Notes under the pieces: generated by a model | The model's input: only the letters and a program-made list of their open reading frames with translations | Databases searched by the model: none | Told to the model about the DNA's origin: nothing | Translations under genes and position numbers: made by a program | From: Silene conica | Lineage: Eukaryota > Streptophyta > Magnoliopsida > Caryophyllales > Caryophyllaceae | NCBI GenBank assembly: GCA_029255685.2 | Contig: CM055314.2 | Span: 43,420,772-43,484,771 of the forward strand | Length of the DNA: 64,000 bases | Direction of reading: 5' to 3' | Part shown: piece by piece, positions 35,701-46,222 of the stretch | How the letters are laid out: the number at the start of each line of letters is the position of its first letter | How positions within the stretch are numbered: the stretch's first letter is position 1

Positions 35701-37123
35701 GTGGCTGATGCATTGATAGGAAGTCTGTTCACGCTCTATGCACAGCTATGTCCAGGTTGAGTATGTATCGTGAGTTGGGACAGATGGGAATCGCAGTGAT
35801 AAGGAAGAGTGAGACCATGGGGGATTTGACGATCGAGCCGGAGTTATATTCCGAGATCCGAGAGAGCCAGAAGAGTGATCCAAGAATTCAGAAGTGGCGT
35901 GAGGCAGTGAACAAAGCTAGTGATACCGAGCCATATTCTATGTTCGAGGTTTACAGTGATGATAGCTTGAGATTTGATGGGAGATGGTGTGTATCTGATG
36001 ATGAGGAATTGAAGAGAAAGATTCTGGTCGAAGCTCATTCTACACCTTATTCCGTTCATCCTGGAGGGGATAAGCTGTACAAAGACCTGAAGAAAGCATT
36101 CTAGTGGCAAAAAATGAAGCAGGAGGTGGCTGAGTTTGTCTCTCGATGCTTGGTATGTCAGAGAGTGAAGGGAGAACATAAGAGGCCGCAAGGGAAGTTA
36201 CAACCACTTGATGTACCTGAGTGGAAGTGGGAAAGCATATCAATGGATTTCATCGTGCGCTTACCTAGGACTTCGAGAGGGAACGACATGATTTGGGTGA
36301 TAGTTGACAGGTTGACTAAGTCAGCCCATTTCATACCGATAAAGGAGACTTAGAGTAAGGCTGAATTGGCCAAGGCTTATGTAAAGCATGTGGTGAAACT
36401 TCATGGTGTCCCTAAGGACATTGTTTCTGATCGAGATTCCAGGTTCATCTCTAAGTTTTGGCAAGAGTTACAGACATTGATGGGAACTACTTTGAAGATG
36501 AGTACTGCATTTCATCCAGCAACGGATGGTCAGACTGAGAGGACTATCCAGACACTGGAGGATATGTTGCGGGCTTGTGTGCTTGAGTTCGGGGGATCTT
36601 GGGAGGATAGACTTGACCTGATCGAGTTTTCATATAACAACAGCTATCATGCTAGCATTGGGATGGCTCCTTTCGAGGCATTGTATGGGACGAAGTGTAG
36701 GAGTCCAGTTTGCTGGGATGATCGAGCTGACACGGTAACTTTGGGACCTGAGATGATTCAGGAGATGATAGCACAGCTCCAGGTGATCCGTCAGAAGATG
36801 AGAGCTGCCCAAGATAGGCAAAGGAGTTACGCAGATCTAAAACGGAGTGACATCACCTTTGAGGCTGGAGAAAAAGTATTGCTGAAGGTGTCACCCATGA
36901 GAGGAGTAATGAGGTTTGGAAAAAGGGGCAAGCTGAGTCAGAAGTTCATTGGGCCATTCGAAATTTTGGAGCGAGTTGGTGAGGTAGCTTACCGATTAGC
37001 TCTACCACCAGCGTTATCCAGAGTGCATAATGTGTTTCACGTTTCACAACTAAGGAGATATATCAGTGACCCTTCGCTTATCCTTAACCATGAGGTCATC
37101 GAGGTCGACGAGCAGTTGACCTA
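32707..37123 (+). pseudogene. V gag-pol (frameshift and two stops)
   Basis: Starts [11 protein letters not shown]. Order: gag domain (about 32870-33330, [11 protein letters not shown]), CCHC knuckle [14 protein letters not shown] at 33550, aspartic protease [10 protein letters not shown] at 33937, RT with [11 protein letters not shown] near 34945, RNase H ([11 protein letters not shown], then NVVADAL). At about 35715 a frameshift moves the frame from the first to the third phase. The integrase HHCC region then meets TAG at 36102 and another at 36351; the DDE core follows ([20 protein letters not shown]) to [10 protein letters not shown] and EQLTY, where the TRIM begins. Both stops fit TGG to TAG changes. 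The chromodomain lies at 29032-29195 on the other strand. Confidence 0.88.
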
Positions 37124-37715
37124 TGTAACACTCCATCCGATTATGAGGTTGAAATTGAGATGTGTGGAGATTTGTCCCACATCGGTAGATTGAGAGGCTT
37201 GTGATATGTTTATAATAGCTTCCACCCACCACTTAGTAACAAGGCCTTGTTTTTTTGGGCTTAAGTTAGGACAAATAATGGGCCCAAAGGCATACTTCTC
37301 ATCTTATTGGGGGTGTGTTACGACCGTGGTGGGTCAGGTTGTTACAAATGGTATCAGAGAGACCCTGCGACCGTGTGGTGAGCCTGTGGTCGGGAGTACC
37401 CGGGTCACACACCTAGCGGGGGAGGATTCTGGGCTTGGCTGCGGTCAAGTTTGAGGCACAACGAGGACGTTGTGTTCTTAAGTGGGGGAGATTGTAACAC
37501 TTCATCCGATTATGAGGTTGAAATTGAGATGTGTGGAGATTTGTCCCACATCGGTAGATTGAGAGGCTTGTGATATGTTTATAATAGCTTCCACCTACCA
37601 CTTAGTAACAAGGCCTTGTGCTTTTGGGCTTAAGTGAGGACAAATAATGGGCCCAAAGGCATACTTCTCATCTTATTGGGGGTGTGTTACGACCGTGGTG
37701 GGTCGGGTTGTTACA
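37124..37715 (+). mobile_element. TRIM (terminal-repeat retrotransposon in miniature)
   Basis: 592 bp with two 223-bp direct terminal repeats, 37124-37346 and 37493-37715, both tgtaacact...gttgttaca. The 146-bp interior has a PBS (tggtatcagaga at 37349) and a PPT (agtgggggaga, about 37481-37491) and no coding capacity, the definition of a TRIM. Left flank is accta; right flank is Z sequence taacc, which does not match. Its other target copy (taggt) lies at 29192-29196, showing it was separated by inversion. Confidence 0.93.
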
Positions 37716-37720
37716 TAACC

Positions 37721-38664
37721 TGCTAAACCAAGGAAACTACGGATCTCTCCCACATCTTTGGGACTCTCCCAATCAACAACGGCCTCAATCTTCGCGGGAT
37801 CAACCATAACTCCCTCACTAGATATCACATGTCCAAGAAATGCAACCTTAGAAAGCCAAAACTCACACATAGAGAACTTCGCGAACCACTTCTGTCGACG
37901 TAAAATCCCAAGTATCAATCGAAGATGCTCGGCATGCTCCTCATCGGTCTTCGAGTAAATGAGAATGTCATCAATAAACACCACAACACAAGTGTCAAGA
38001 AACTCACTAAAGGTGTGGTTCATCTGATCCATGAAAATAGCAGGTCATTAGTCAACCCAAAAGGCATAACCACGAACTCAAAATGCCCATATCTGGTACG
38101 AAAAGCAGTCTTCGCAATATCAGCCTCTCTCACTGGAATCTGATGATAACCCGATCGAAGATCAATCTTAGAAAACCTAGAAGCACCTCTCAACTGATCA
38201 AATAAATCATCTATCCTAGGCAAAGGATATCTGTTCTTCACGGTCACTCTGTTCAACTCTCTATAATCAATGCAAAGTCTCATGGAACCATCTTTCTTCT
38301 TATCAAATAAAACTGGAGCACCCCACGGAGAAGCACTCGGTCTAATGAACCCTTTCTCGATCATCTCTTCTAACTATTGCTTCAACTCTTTCAACTCTGG
38401 TGGAGCCATACGGTAAGGAGCTTTGGATATAGGTCCGGTACCTGGAACAAGCTCAATAGTAAACTCCACATCTCTCTCTGGCGGTATCCCTGGCAAGTCA
38501 TCTGGGAAAACATCTGGAAACTCACGAACAATGGCTACATCCTCAAGCTTCGGTAGCGATGGCTTTGCAGCTGAAACAACACACAGGAAGGCTTGGCAAC
38601 CCTTCCTAAGAAGATGAGATGCTTTAATCGAAGAAATAACACGAGCACCTGAAGAACTCCTCAA
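37721..38664 (-). pseudogene. Z reverse transcriptase region (broken)
   Basis: Minus-strand pieces: 38664-38374 holds the protease/RT linker (FPDVFPDDLPGIPPERDVEF) and stops at a TAG after ELKQ; 38364 to about 38035 holds RT fingers and palm ([39 protein letters not shown]), then a frameshift; from about 38032 the other frame carries [12 protein letters not shown] and [10 protein letters not shown] up to LAGY at the V target site. RT copies element RNA into DNA; here it cannot be made whole. Tekay/Del-like by motif wording. Confidence 0.88.
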
Positions 38665-38673
38665 GCAGATTTT

Positions 38674-40041
38674 CTAGTCGCGACACTCGAAGCGAGCATG
38701 GTATCGCGATAACCAATCCATACCGAGGATAATGTCAAATTCCTCGAGAGGAAATCTCAGTAAGTCCGCTGGGAATGTGGCTTGACCAATAATAATCGGA
38801 ACATCCCTATGGGACGAAGAGCAGGAAAACACGTCTCCAGAAGGTAAGGAAATGAAAGTCTCCTCAACCAATAAAGACTCAAGAGCTAAACGGTCTGCGA
38901 ACTGAGTCGATATAAATGATAAAGAACCTCCAGTGTCAAACAAAATAAGACACTCGGCACCAAGTACAGAAAAGATACCAGCCACAATATCTGGGTGAGC
39001 CTCAGCCTCAGCCCTAGTCATCACGAAGATCTTCCCCTTCGGCTTTCCTCCTCTAGTCACTGCAGCAGCTGTGGCAGCCTTGCCAAGTGCGGTGTTCCTC
39101 TTAGGACACTCATAAGATCGATGCCCAAATCCATTACAGGTGAAACACTTATAGGCATTCTTGAAACAGTCAAAACCCGGATGAGATGGTTTACCACAAC
39201 GGTGGCAAACACTAGTAGCTGTGTCGGTGTGAACAATAGTCTTAGCAACCGGAGCAGAGAACCTCTCAAACCGCTTCTTCTGAGAACAAGGCGAAGAAGT
39301 AGAAGGAACAAACGGTCTCTTTCCCTGGTAAACTGATCTCTGGTGAGAAGTCACACTGGAAATAGCAGCTCGGCTCTCAGCATCTATGGCACGAATGGAA
39401 CTCTCGGCCCAAATAGCATCATCATATACCTCCACAAAATAAGTCGAGTCACGGCGAACCATACTCTCAATGCGCGGTCCTAACTTCCCACGGTAGAAGT
39501 AAACTCTCTTAGCCTCATCTCTGACAAACTTCGAAGCGAAATGTGCAAGCTGGTTAAATTTGTCGGTGTACTCCTGAACGGACATGTTACCCTGCTTCAA
39601 GTCCATGAACTCCTTAAGTCTCTGTGATCTAAGCTCCTTAGGATAAAACCTCGTCTCGAGCTTATCCTTAAAAGCCTCCCAATCGAACAAAGGATCAAGA
39701 ATGAAAGTCGGTCCGGTCAATGCCCACCATCTATCGGCCTCTAGGGTCAAAAAGTGAGTGGCTAGCCGCACTCTATCCTCTCTGCCAACCGAATACATGG
39801 TAAAGCTCTTTTCCATCTCACGGAACCACTCAGTAAGAGCTACCGGATCAACCACGCCTCCATAAGTCTTCACGTGGTTCCTGGACATCTGGGATGCTAT
39901 CCAAGAGAAGCTACCAGGCCTATTGGCCTCATTGCCTGGCGGTGGAGGAGGTGGAACAGTCTGTGCCTGTTGTCTCTGGTTCTTAAGCAACTGATGAAGT
40001 GCTTGCATTATAGTGTTCTCAGCAGCCGTGGTTCTCACCAT
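38674..40041 (-). pseudogene. Z Gag and protease
   Basis: A 455-codon frame starting MVRTTAAENTIMQ, about 150 bp after the PBS. It has a proline-rich patch (residues 30-36), a gag domain (VKTYGGVVDPVALTEWFREM onward), two CCHC knuckles (CHRCGKPSHPGFDC and CFTCNGFGHRSYEC) and an aspartic protease with LILFDTGGSLSFIS. The frame ends at TAG 38674-38676 but continues in phase to 38664 and beyond, so this TAG is a likely CAG-to-TAG change inside the polyprotein. Two knuckles differ from the single knuckle of V and X. Confidence 0.85.
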
Positions 40042-40193
40042 CCTTCAAAAGAGAAAACAAGCGTTAACTTAGCAATTAGCATTCACAAATAGACTACAAT
40101 ATAAATCCTTAGATCTACCCATCTCTCATTCATTATTTGTTTATTTGGGCAAGTTAAGGTTGGGGGTCACATGAGTGCGTCGGGAGCAACAAT

Positions 40194-40205
40194 GCTCTGA
40201 TACCA
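40194..40205 (-). other. Z primer-binding site
   Basis: Plus strand gctctgatacca, adjacent to the Z 5' LTR at 40208; the minus strand reads TGGTATCAGAGC, tRNA-iMet type. Confidence 0.9.
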
Positions 40206-40207
40206 AC

Positions 40208-41335
40208 TGTAAAACCCCTCGCGAAAGCGGAAATATAAAACACACAAAGTACTAAAAATGCAGCGGAATTTAAACTTTTTAAACATAAACATCATGCGAG
40301 GTGAATTAAAACTGAAACAGAAACTGGAACTGATATAAACAAAAGAGATAAGTATAACAGTTCTAAGTACGAAAACCAAATATATACAAGGCCTGGGATG
40401 GAACATCCTACAGGCACCAAAACATGAAATGTATCAAAACTAAGAGTCTAGCTAATCGATGAAGTGTAAGTCATATAATGAAAGGATCATCACTCGCTAG
40501 CTCTCAAGTGAACCCCGTCCAATCCTGCATGTACCTACATACATGAAAACATGTACGCCACAATCAGTGGGGAGTGACTAGAGTTCTCCTAGCCACCTTT
40601 TGTGACAACACGTAACAAGTAAAGCAAACAGAATACTCCAACATATATAAACATGTGAAGTATAACAATATCTCATTAACGGATCAACAACTATCATGCA
40701 ATCACTAATGCACGGCTCTCAACCAACTTCATAAACCGTTTGGAAGGAGAGCCGGTTTCCCTACTGGTTACCCAGTCGGGGGGTCTTTCAGTCCAACTAT
40801 TTATGAAACCGATCAAAGAGTCATCCAATGCCTTGGATGAACGAACTATAACTCAAGTAATATATTCATCAATTTCATCATGCATATCTGACACTGTACC
40901 GATCTCAAGGCAAGCAGATATAAACATCACTAAACACTAGCAATAGGTCCAGAGGTGAACTTAACACATACTACTAAACAATGTCGGGTCCAGAGGTGAA
41001 CTTAACACATATCCCAACATGCAATTCAAGTAAAGGGTCCAGAGGTGAACTTAACACATATCCCTATACATACAGTTCAAGAAAAGGGTCCAGAGGTGAA
41101 CTTAACACATATCCCTAATCATCCATAAGCAAAGGGTCCAGAGGTGAACTTAACACATATCTCAATGCTACAAACAAGTATTGGGTCCAGAGATGAGCTT
41201 AACACATATCCCAATACACAACTATCGCACACCGGGTCCAGAGGTGAACTTAACACATATCCCGTGTACGACAACCGATCACGTGTCAGTTCTAGAGGTG
41301 AACTTAACACATATTCTGACACGCCACAAGCAAAA
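40208..41335 (-). repeat. Z 5' LTR, first piece
   Basis: Matches 526 onward. It contains eight of the ten tandem hairpin units (about 40945-41330) before CRM-b interrupts. The first unit is shortened and the eighth is altered to cagttctag but keeps a paired stem (CGTGTCAG with CTGACACG). Confidence 0.9.
40945..41330. repeat. Tandem hairpin units 1-8 in Z 5' LTR
   Basis: The same core gtccagaggtgaactt repeated about every 46-53 bp; units 9 and 10 lie beyond CRM-b at 46226-46325. Confidence 0.85.
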
Positions 41336-42010
41336 TGATGCGGGTGCATCCATGGATCAAGCACACGAGATTCTTCTTAGCAACGATGTTAGTCACCTAA
41401 CTCGAGGATTTAATATTGGTTCCACATCCGTCTTAAAAATAGCATGGGAAGGTGTTGGGGACGGTCCTCCCTAGGGACGAGCGCCGTGCATCACGGCTGG
41501 AATTAGGGTTTTCTTTTGTTAGTTTTCAAATAAAGGTTTCCTAGTTCATGTAGGGTTTCCTAAAGGAAACCTAGTTGATATAGGTTTTCCAATTCTAGTA
41601 GGAATAAGAATCCTTATTGTTATAGGATTCATAAGTGTGTTAGAATTAGGAAACTTAATCCTAGTCAAACTATTGTTTGAGCCTAAGTAGGATTAAGATT
41701 TAGTTGTTCTAATCAAACTAGGATATCATACTTGATTTCTAGTAGGGTTAGTTTTCTTATTTAGGATGTTATTAGGATTAAACTATCCATCAACGATCAC
41801 CATCACCCTTTTCGTCCGTCACCAAGACCGCCGACCACCAGCCGCCGTTCGTTCAAGAAGACGTTCTTTTAATTGTTATCATTCGTATTTTGTTTGTTTC
41901 GTTCCAAGATTCCATCTTTATTCATTCAAGATTTCAAGATTATTATTCCGCTGCATAAACAAGTTCAAGAAAGTTCATTTAACTTAATCTAAAGCTAGAG
42001 ATCCGCATCA
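41336..42010 (+). repeat. CRM-b 5' LTR with promoter deletion
   Basis: 675 bp. Compared with 45350-46217 it jumps from aggattaa directly to actatccatc near 41780, omitting the tataaata box and about 190 bp around it. Confidence 0.92.
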
Positions 42011-42059
42011 ACTTGGTATCAGAGCTTCGGCTCGTGATCTAATCCTCATTAGATCCATC

Positions 42060-45000
42060 TTGGGAAGAATTTCGGCCATGAAGAGCGAAGGAGTACGCTG
42101 GCCGCGGGAAGTAAGAGCAAAAACAGCCTGTTTTCGAGGAGTAACGATGCAAGAAGAGTGCCTTATGATAAGAAGCTTACACATTGAAACCACCACCGAG
42201 GAAAGAAACCAAAGGGAGCAGATTTTTCGAACAAGATGTAAGGTACAAAACAAAACTTGTAACCTTATTATTGATAGTGGTTCATGTGCAAACCTTGTGT
42301 CATTAGAACTTGTAGAAAAACTTAACCTACCCACGAGAGACCGGACTAAGCCGTACACGTTACATTGGTTGGATGGGGATGGGGGAGTCGAGATAAAAAA
42401 ACAAGCCCTAGTTACCTTCAATATCGGACCATATCACGACGAACTATGGTGTGATCTCGTTTCTATGAATGCTAGCCATATCCTTTTAGGAAGACCATGG
42501 CAATTTCATCGTAGGGTTGAGCATAAGGGGAGGGCGAATATCTATAGTGTCATCAAGAACGGTACCACATATAACCTAAAACCTATCCTACCCAAAAACA
42601 CTGCCGAAAACAAAACAAAAAAAGAAACGATCTTAATCGAAGCCAAGGAGGTTGAGGAGGTTCTTGCGAAAGGGGGAGAGGCGTACGTGCTAGTAGTGAG
42701 GGATGTCGAGGACGGAGAGAAAGGGGATAACCGAGAGGTGCAAGAGTTACTAGAGGAGTTCAAGGATGTGTTTCCCGATGAACTACCCGATGGGTTACCA
42801 CCTATGAGAGGAATCGAACACCAAATAGACCTTATTCCCGGGGCTGCCCTTCCAAACAAACCCGCCTACCGTTGCAATCCCGAAGAAGCAAAAGAATTAC
42901 AAAGGCAAGTACAAGAACTAATGGATAAAGGTTATGTACAAGAAAGCTTGAGTCCATGTGCCATACCAGCCCTATTGGTACCTAAGAAGGAAGGAACATG
43001 GAGGATGTGCATTGATAGTAGAGCCGTGAACAACATTACCATAAAATATCGTTTTCCCATGCCAAGGTTAGATGACATGCTAGATGAGTTGTCGGGATCC
43101 CAAGTATTCTCGAAATTGGACTTAAGAAGCGGGTATCATCAAATGAGAATAAGAGAAGGAGATGAGTGGAAGACGGCGTTTAAAACAAAGCAAGGACTAT
43201 ACGAGTGGTTGGTCATGCCATTCGGGTTGTGCAATGCTCCAAGTTCATTTATGAGGCTAATGAATGAGGTACTACGTCCTTTCCTAAATAAATTTGTAGT
43301 AGTCTATCTTGATGATATATTGATCTATAGCCAAAATAAAGAAGAGCACAAGGTTCATCTAAGGTTGGTATTTGAGATGCTAAGACAACAAAAACTCTAT
43401 GGAAAAATCGAAAAGTGTACATTCATGGTACCTAGTGTTATATTTCTTGGATACATTGTTGGGAAAGATGGAGTAAGCATGGATCCTTCTAAAATCGAGG
43501 CTATCAAAGCTTGGCCTACACCAAAGAACACCACCGAGGTACGTAGTTTCCACGGTTTAGCATCATTCTATAGAAGGTTCATCCAAGGGTTTAGTTCTAT
43601 CATGGCACCACTCACCGAATTAACAAAAAAAGGAGAGTATAGATGGAACCCTCATGCCCAAAAGGCGTTTGAAGAAGTTAAGGAGAAGTTGTGTTCAAAT
43701 CCCGTTCTAGCCTTACCAGATTTTAATAAATTGTTTGAGGTCGAATGTGATGCAAGTGGGGTCGGGATTGGCGCGGTACTAGTACAAGAAAAACGACCCA
43801 TAGCCTATTTTAGCGAGAAATTGAATGGGGCAAGATTAAATTATTCTACCTATGATAAAGAATTCTATGCAATCGTAAGGGCTTTGGATCATTGGACTCA
43901 CTACTTACGTCCTAAACCGTTCATCTTACACTCGGATCATGAAGCTTTGAAACATATACATGGTCAACAAAAATTAAATCCAAGACATGCCAAATGGGTT
44001 GAGTTCCTTCAATCTTTTACATTCTCTTCAAAATACAAGACCGGGAGTTCTAATGTAGTGGCCGATGCTTTATCCCGAAGATATTCGTTACTAGTTGAAC
44101 TCGATGCAAGGATCCTTGGTTTTGAACATATCAAGGGACTATATAAAGATGATCCTGATTTTGCTAAAGAAATTTTGGAACCCACGGGAGTATACTCGGT
44201 CCAAGATGGATACCTCTTCAAGGGAAATCGATTGTGCATTCCAAATGGATCAATCCGAGAGTTGTTGGTGAGGGAGGCTCACGGTGGAGCTATCGCCGGA
44301 CACTTTGGAGTCCACAAAACCGATGAGATGTTGAGCGAGCACTTCTATTGGCCAAGAATGATTAAGGATATTCAAGATGTTATTTCTAAGTGTATCATAT
44401 GTCAAAGATCGAAGAGCACCTTTACCAAAGGGTTATACACGCCCCTGCCCGTACCCGTTCAACCATGGAATGAGGTGAGTATGGATTTTATTTTAGGGTT
44501 ACCAAGAACACAACGCGGGAAAGATTCAATCATGGTAGTTGTAGATCGATTCTCAAAGATGGCACACTTTATTCCGGGACACAAAATTGATGATGCATCC
44601 AAAGTGGCTGATCTTTATTATCGAGAAATTGTAAGGCTACATGGAATTCCACTTACTATTGTATCGGATCGGGATGTGAAATTTCTTAGTTACTTTTGGA
44701 AGACATTATGGAAGTTAGTAGGTACTAAGCTTTTATTTAGCACTTCTCATCATCCACAAACTGATGGGCAAACCGAGGTAACTAATAGAACCCTAGGAAG
44801 TTTGTTAAGGGGGTTAGTAAGCAAGAGTACTAAAGATTGGGATATCAAGTAAGCACATGCCGAGTTCGCCTACAATCGAACTCCATCCGCCACCACGGGA
44901 AGAGCTCCGTTCGAAATAGTGTATCAGGTTAACCCGTATCTACCTATTGATCTTGTGCCTATACCAAAGAAAGAAGTAATAAATTTTGAGGCCAAAGAAA

Positions 45001-45488
45001 GACAAGCGGCTTTCATGAAGATGTGTGAACAAATCCGAGGGCAAATAGAAAAGGCTAATGCGAAGTATAAAGACAAGGCCAACAAACATCGAAAGCAACC
45101 TATCTTTAAAGAAGGAGATCTTGTATGGTTACATCTTCGAAAGGAACGGTTTCCATCCAAAAGAAAGAACAAATTGATGCCTAGGGCCGACGGACCATTC
45201 AAAATTTTGGAAAGCTATGGTCCTAATGCATATAAACTCGAGCTACCAAGTGAGTATGGAGGAGTAAGTGCTACCTCCAATGTGGGTGATCTATCTCCAT
45301 ACTTAGATGATACAGATTTGGAGGCCAATTCTCAAAAAGAGGGGGAGGATGATGCGGGTGCATCCATGGATCAAGCACACGAGATTCTTCTTAGCAAAGA
45401 TGTTAGTCACCTAACTGGAGGATTTAATATTGGTTCCACATCCGTCTTAAAAATAGCATGGGAAGGTGTTGGGGATGGTCCTCCCTAG
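42060..45488 (+). pseudogene. CRM-b polyprotein: protease, RT, RNase H, integrase (one stop)
   Basis: One frame from 42060 with a single in-frame TAA at 44850-44852, where CRM-a has a TTA leucine codon. Order: short leader peptide (true start may be the later Met before [12 protein letters not shown]), protease [24 protein letters not shown] to [11 protein letters not shown], RNase [10 protein letters not shown] and [13 protein letters not shown] zinc region CIICQRSKS, integrase core [14 protein letters not shown] and [12 protein letters not shown], then after the stop the C-terminal region with LPSEYGGVSAT and VGDLSPYLDD. The frame enters the 3' LTR at 45350 and ends there at 45488. Gag and zinc knuckle are absent. 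It is closely related to CRM-a. Confidence 0.9.
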
Positions 45489-46217
45489 GGACGAGCGCCG
45501 TGCATCACGGCTGGAATTAGGGTTTTCTTTTGTTAGTTTTCAAATAAAGGTTTCCTAGTTCATGTAGGGTTTCCTAAAGGAAACCTAGTTGATATAGGTT
45601 TTCCAATTCTAGTAGGAATAAGAATCCTTATTGTTATAGGATTCATAAGTGTGTTAGAATTAGGAAACTTAATCCTAGTCAAACTATTGTTTGAGCCTAA
45701 GTAGGATTAAGATTTAGTTGTTGTAATCAAACTAGGATATCATACTTGATTTCTAGTAGGGTTAGTTTTCTTATTTAGGATGTTATTAGGATTAATACAC
45801 ACCTATAAATAGGGTGTCTTGGCCGTGTAACATCATCATTCATGAATAATATTAATTTTAAGTTTCTTTGTGAACTTGAGTATATTGATTAGGTTTGCGA
45901 GCTTAATCTTTAGGATCGACTTTGCGAGGTTGATTTGCAGGGTGTTTTCAAGATTCTTCTTTTGCGAGAGAGGTTTCAAGATTCATCAACTATCCATCGA
46001 CGATCACCATCACCCTTTTCGTCCGTCACCAAGACCGCCGACCACCAGCCGTCGTTCGTTCAAGAAGACGTTCTTTTAATTGTTATCATTCGTATTTTGT
46101 TTGTTTCGTTCCAAGATTCCATCTTTATTCATTCAAGATTTCAAGATTATTATTCCGCTGCATAAACAAGTTCAAGAAAGTTCATTTAACTTAATCTAAA
46201 GCTAGAGATCCGCATCA
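45350..46217 (+). repeat. CRM-b 3' LTR (full length)
   Basis: 868 bp, tgatgcggg to gatccgcatca. Its first 139 bp encode the C-terminus of pol. TATA box tataaata at 45804-45811. Confidence 0.95.
45804..45811 (+). promoter_or_regulatory. TATA box in CRM-b LTR
   Basis: tataaata in the context cctataaatagg. It is present only in the 3' LTR. Confidence 0.65.
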
Positions 46218-46222
46218 CAAAA

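Larger units (their letters stand above)
41336..46217 (+). mobile_element. CRM-b, gag-less Ty3/gypsy element
   Basis: 4882 bp, TSD caaaa (41331-41335, 46218-46222), inserted between hairpin units of the Z LTR. LTRs are 41336-42010 (675 bp) and 45350-46217 (868 bp); the 5' copy has lost about 193 bp including the TATA box. PBS tggtatcagagc at 42014-42025, PPT aaaagagggggagga at 45335-45349. As in CRM-a, the internal frame starts with protease and has no gag. Confidence 0.92.

Noticed and set aside
37124..37715. Cassandra-type TRIM with 5S rRNA promoter
   Set aside because: I could not see a 5S-like internal promoter in the terminal repeats, so only the general TRIM call is made.
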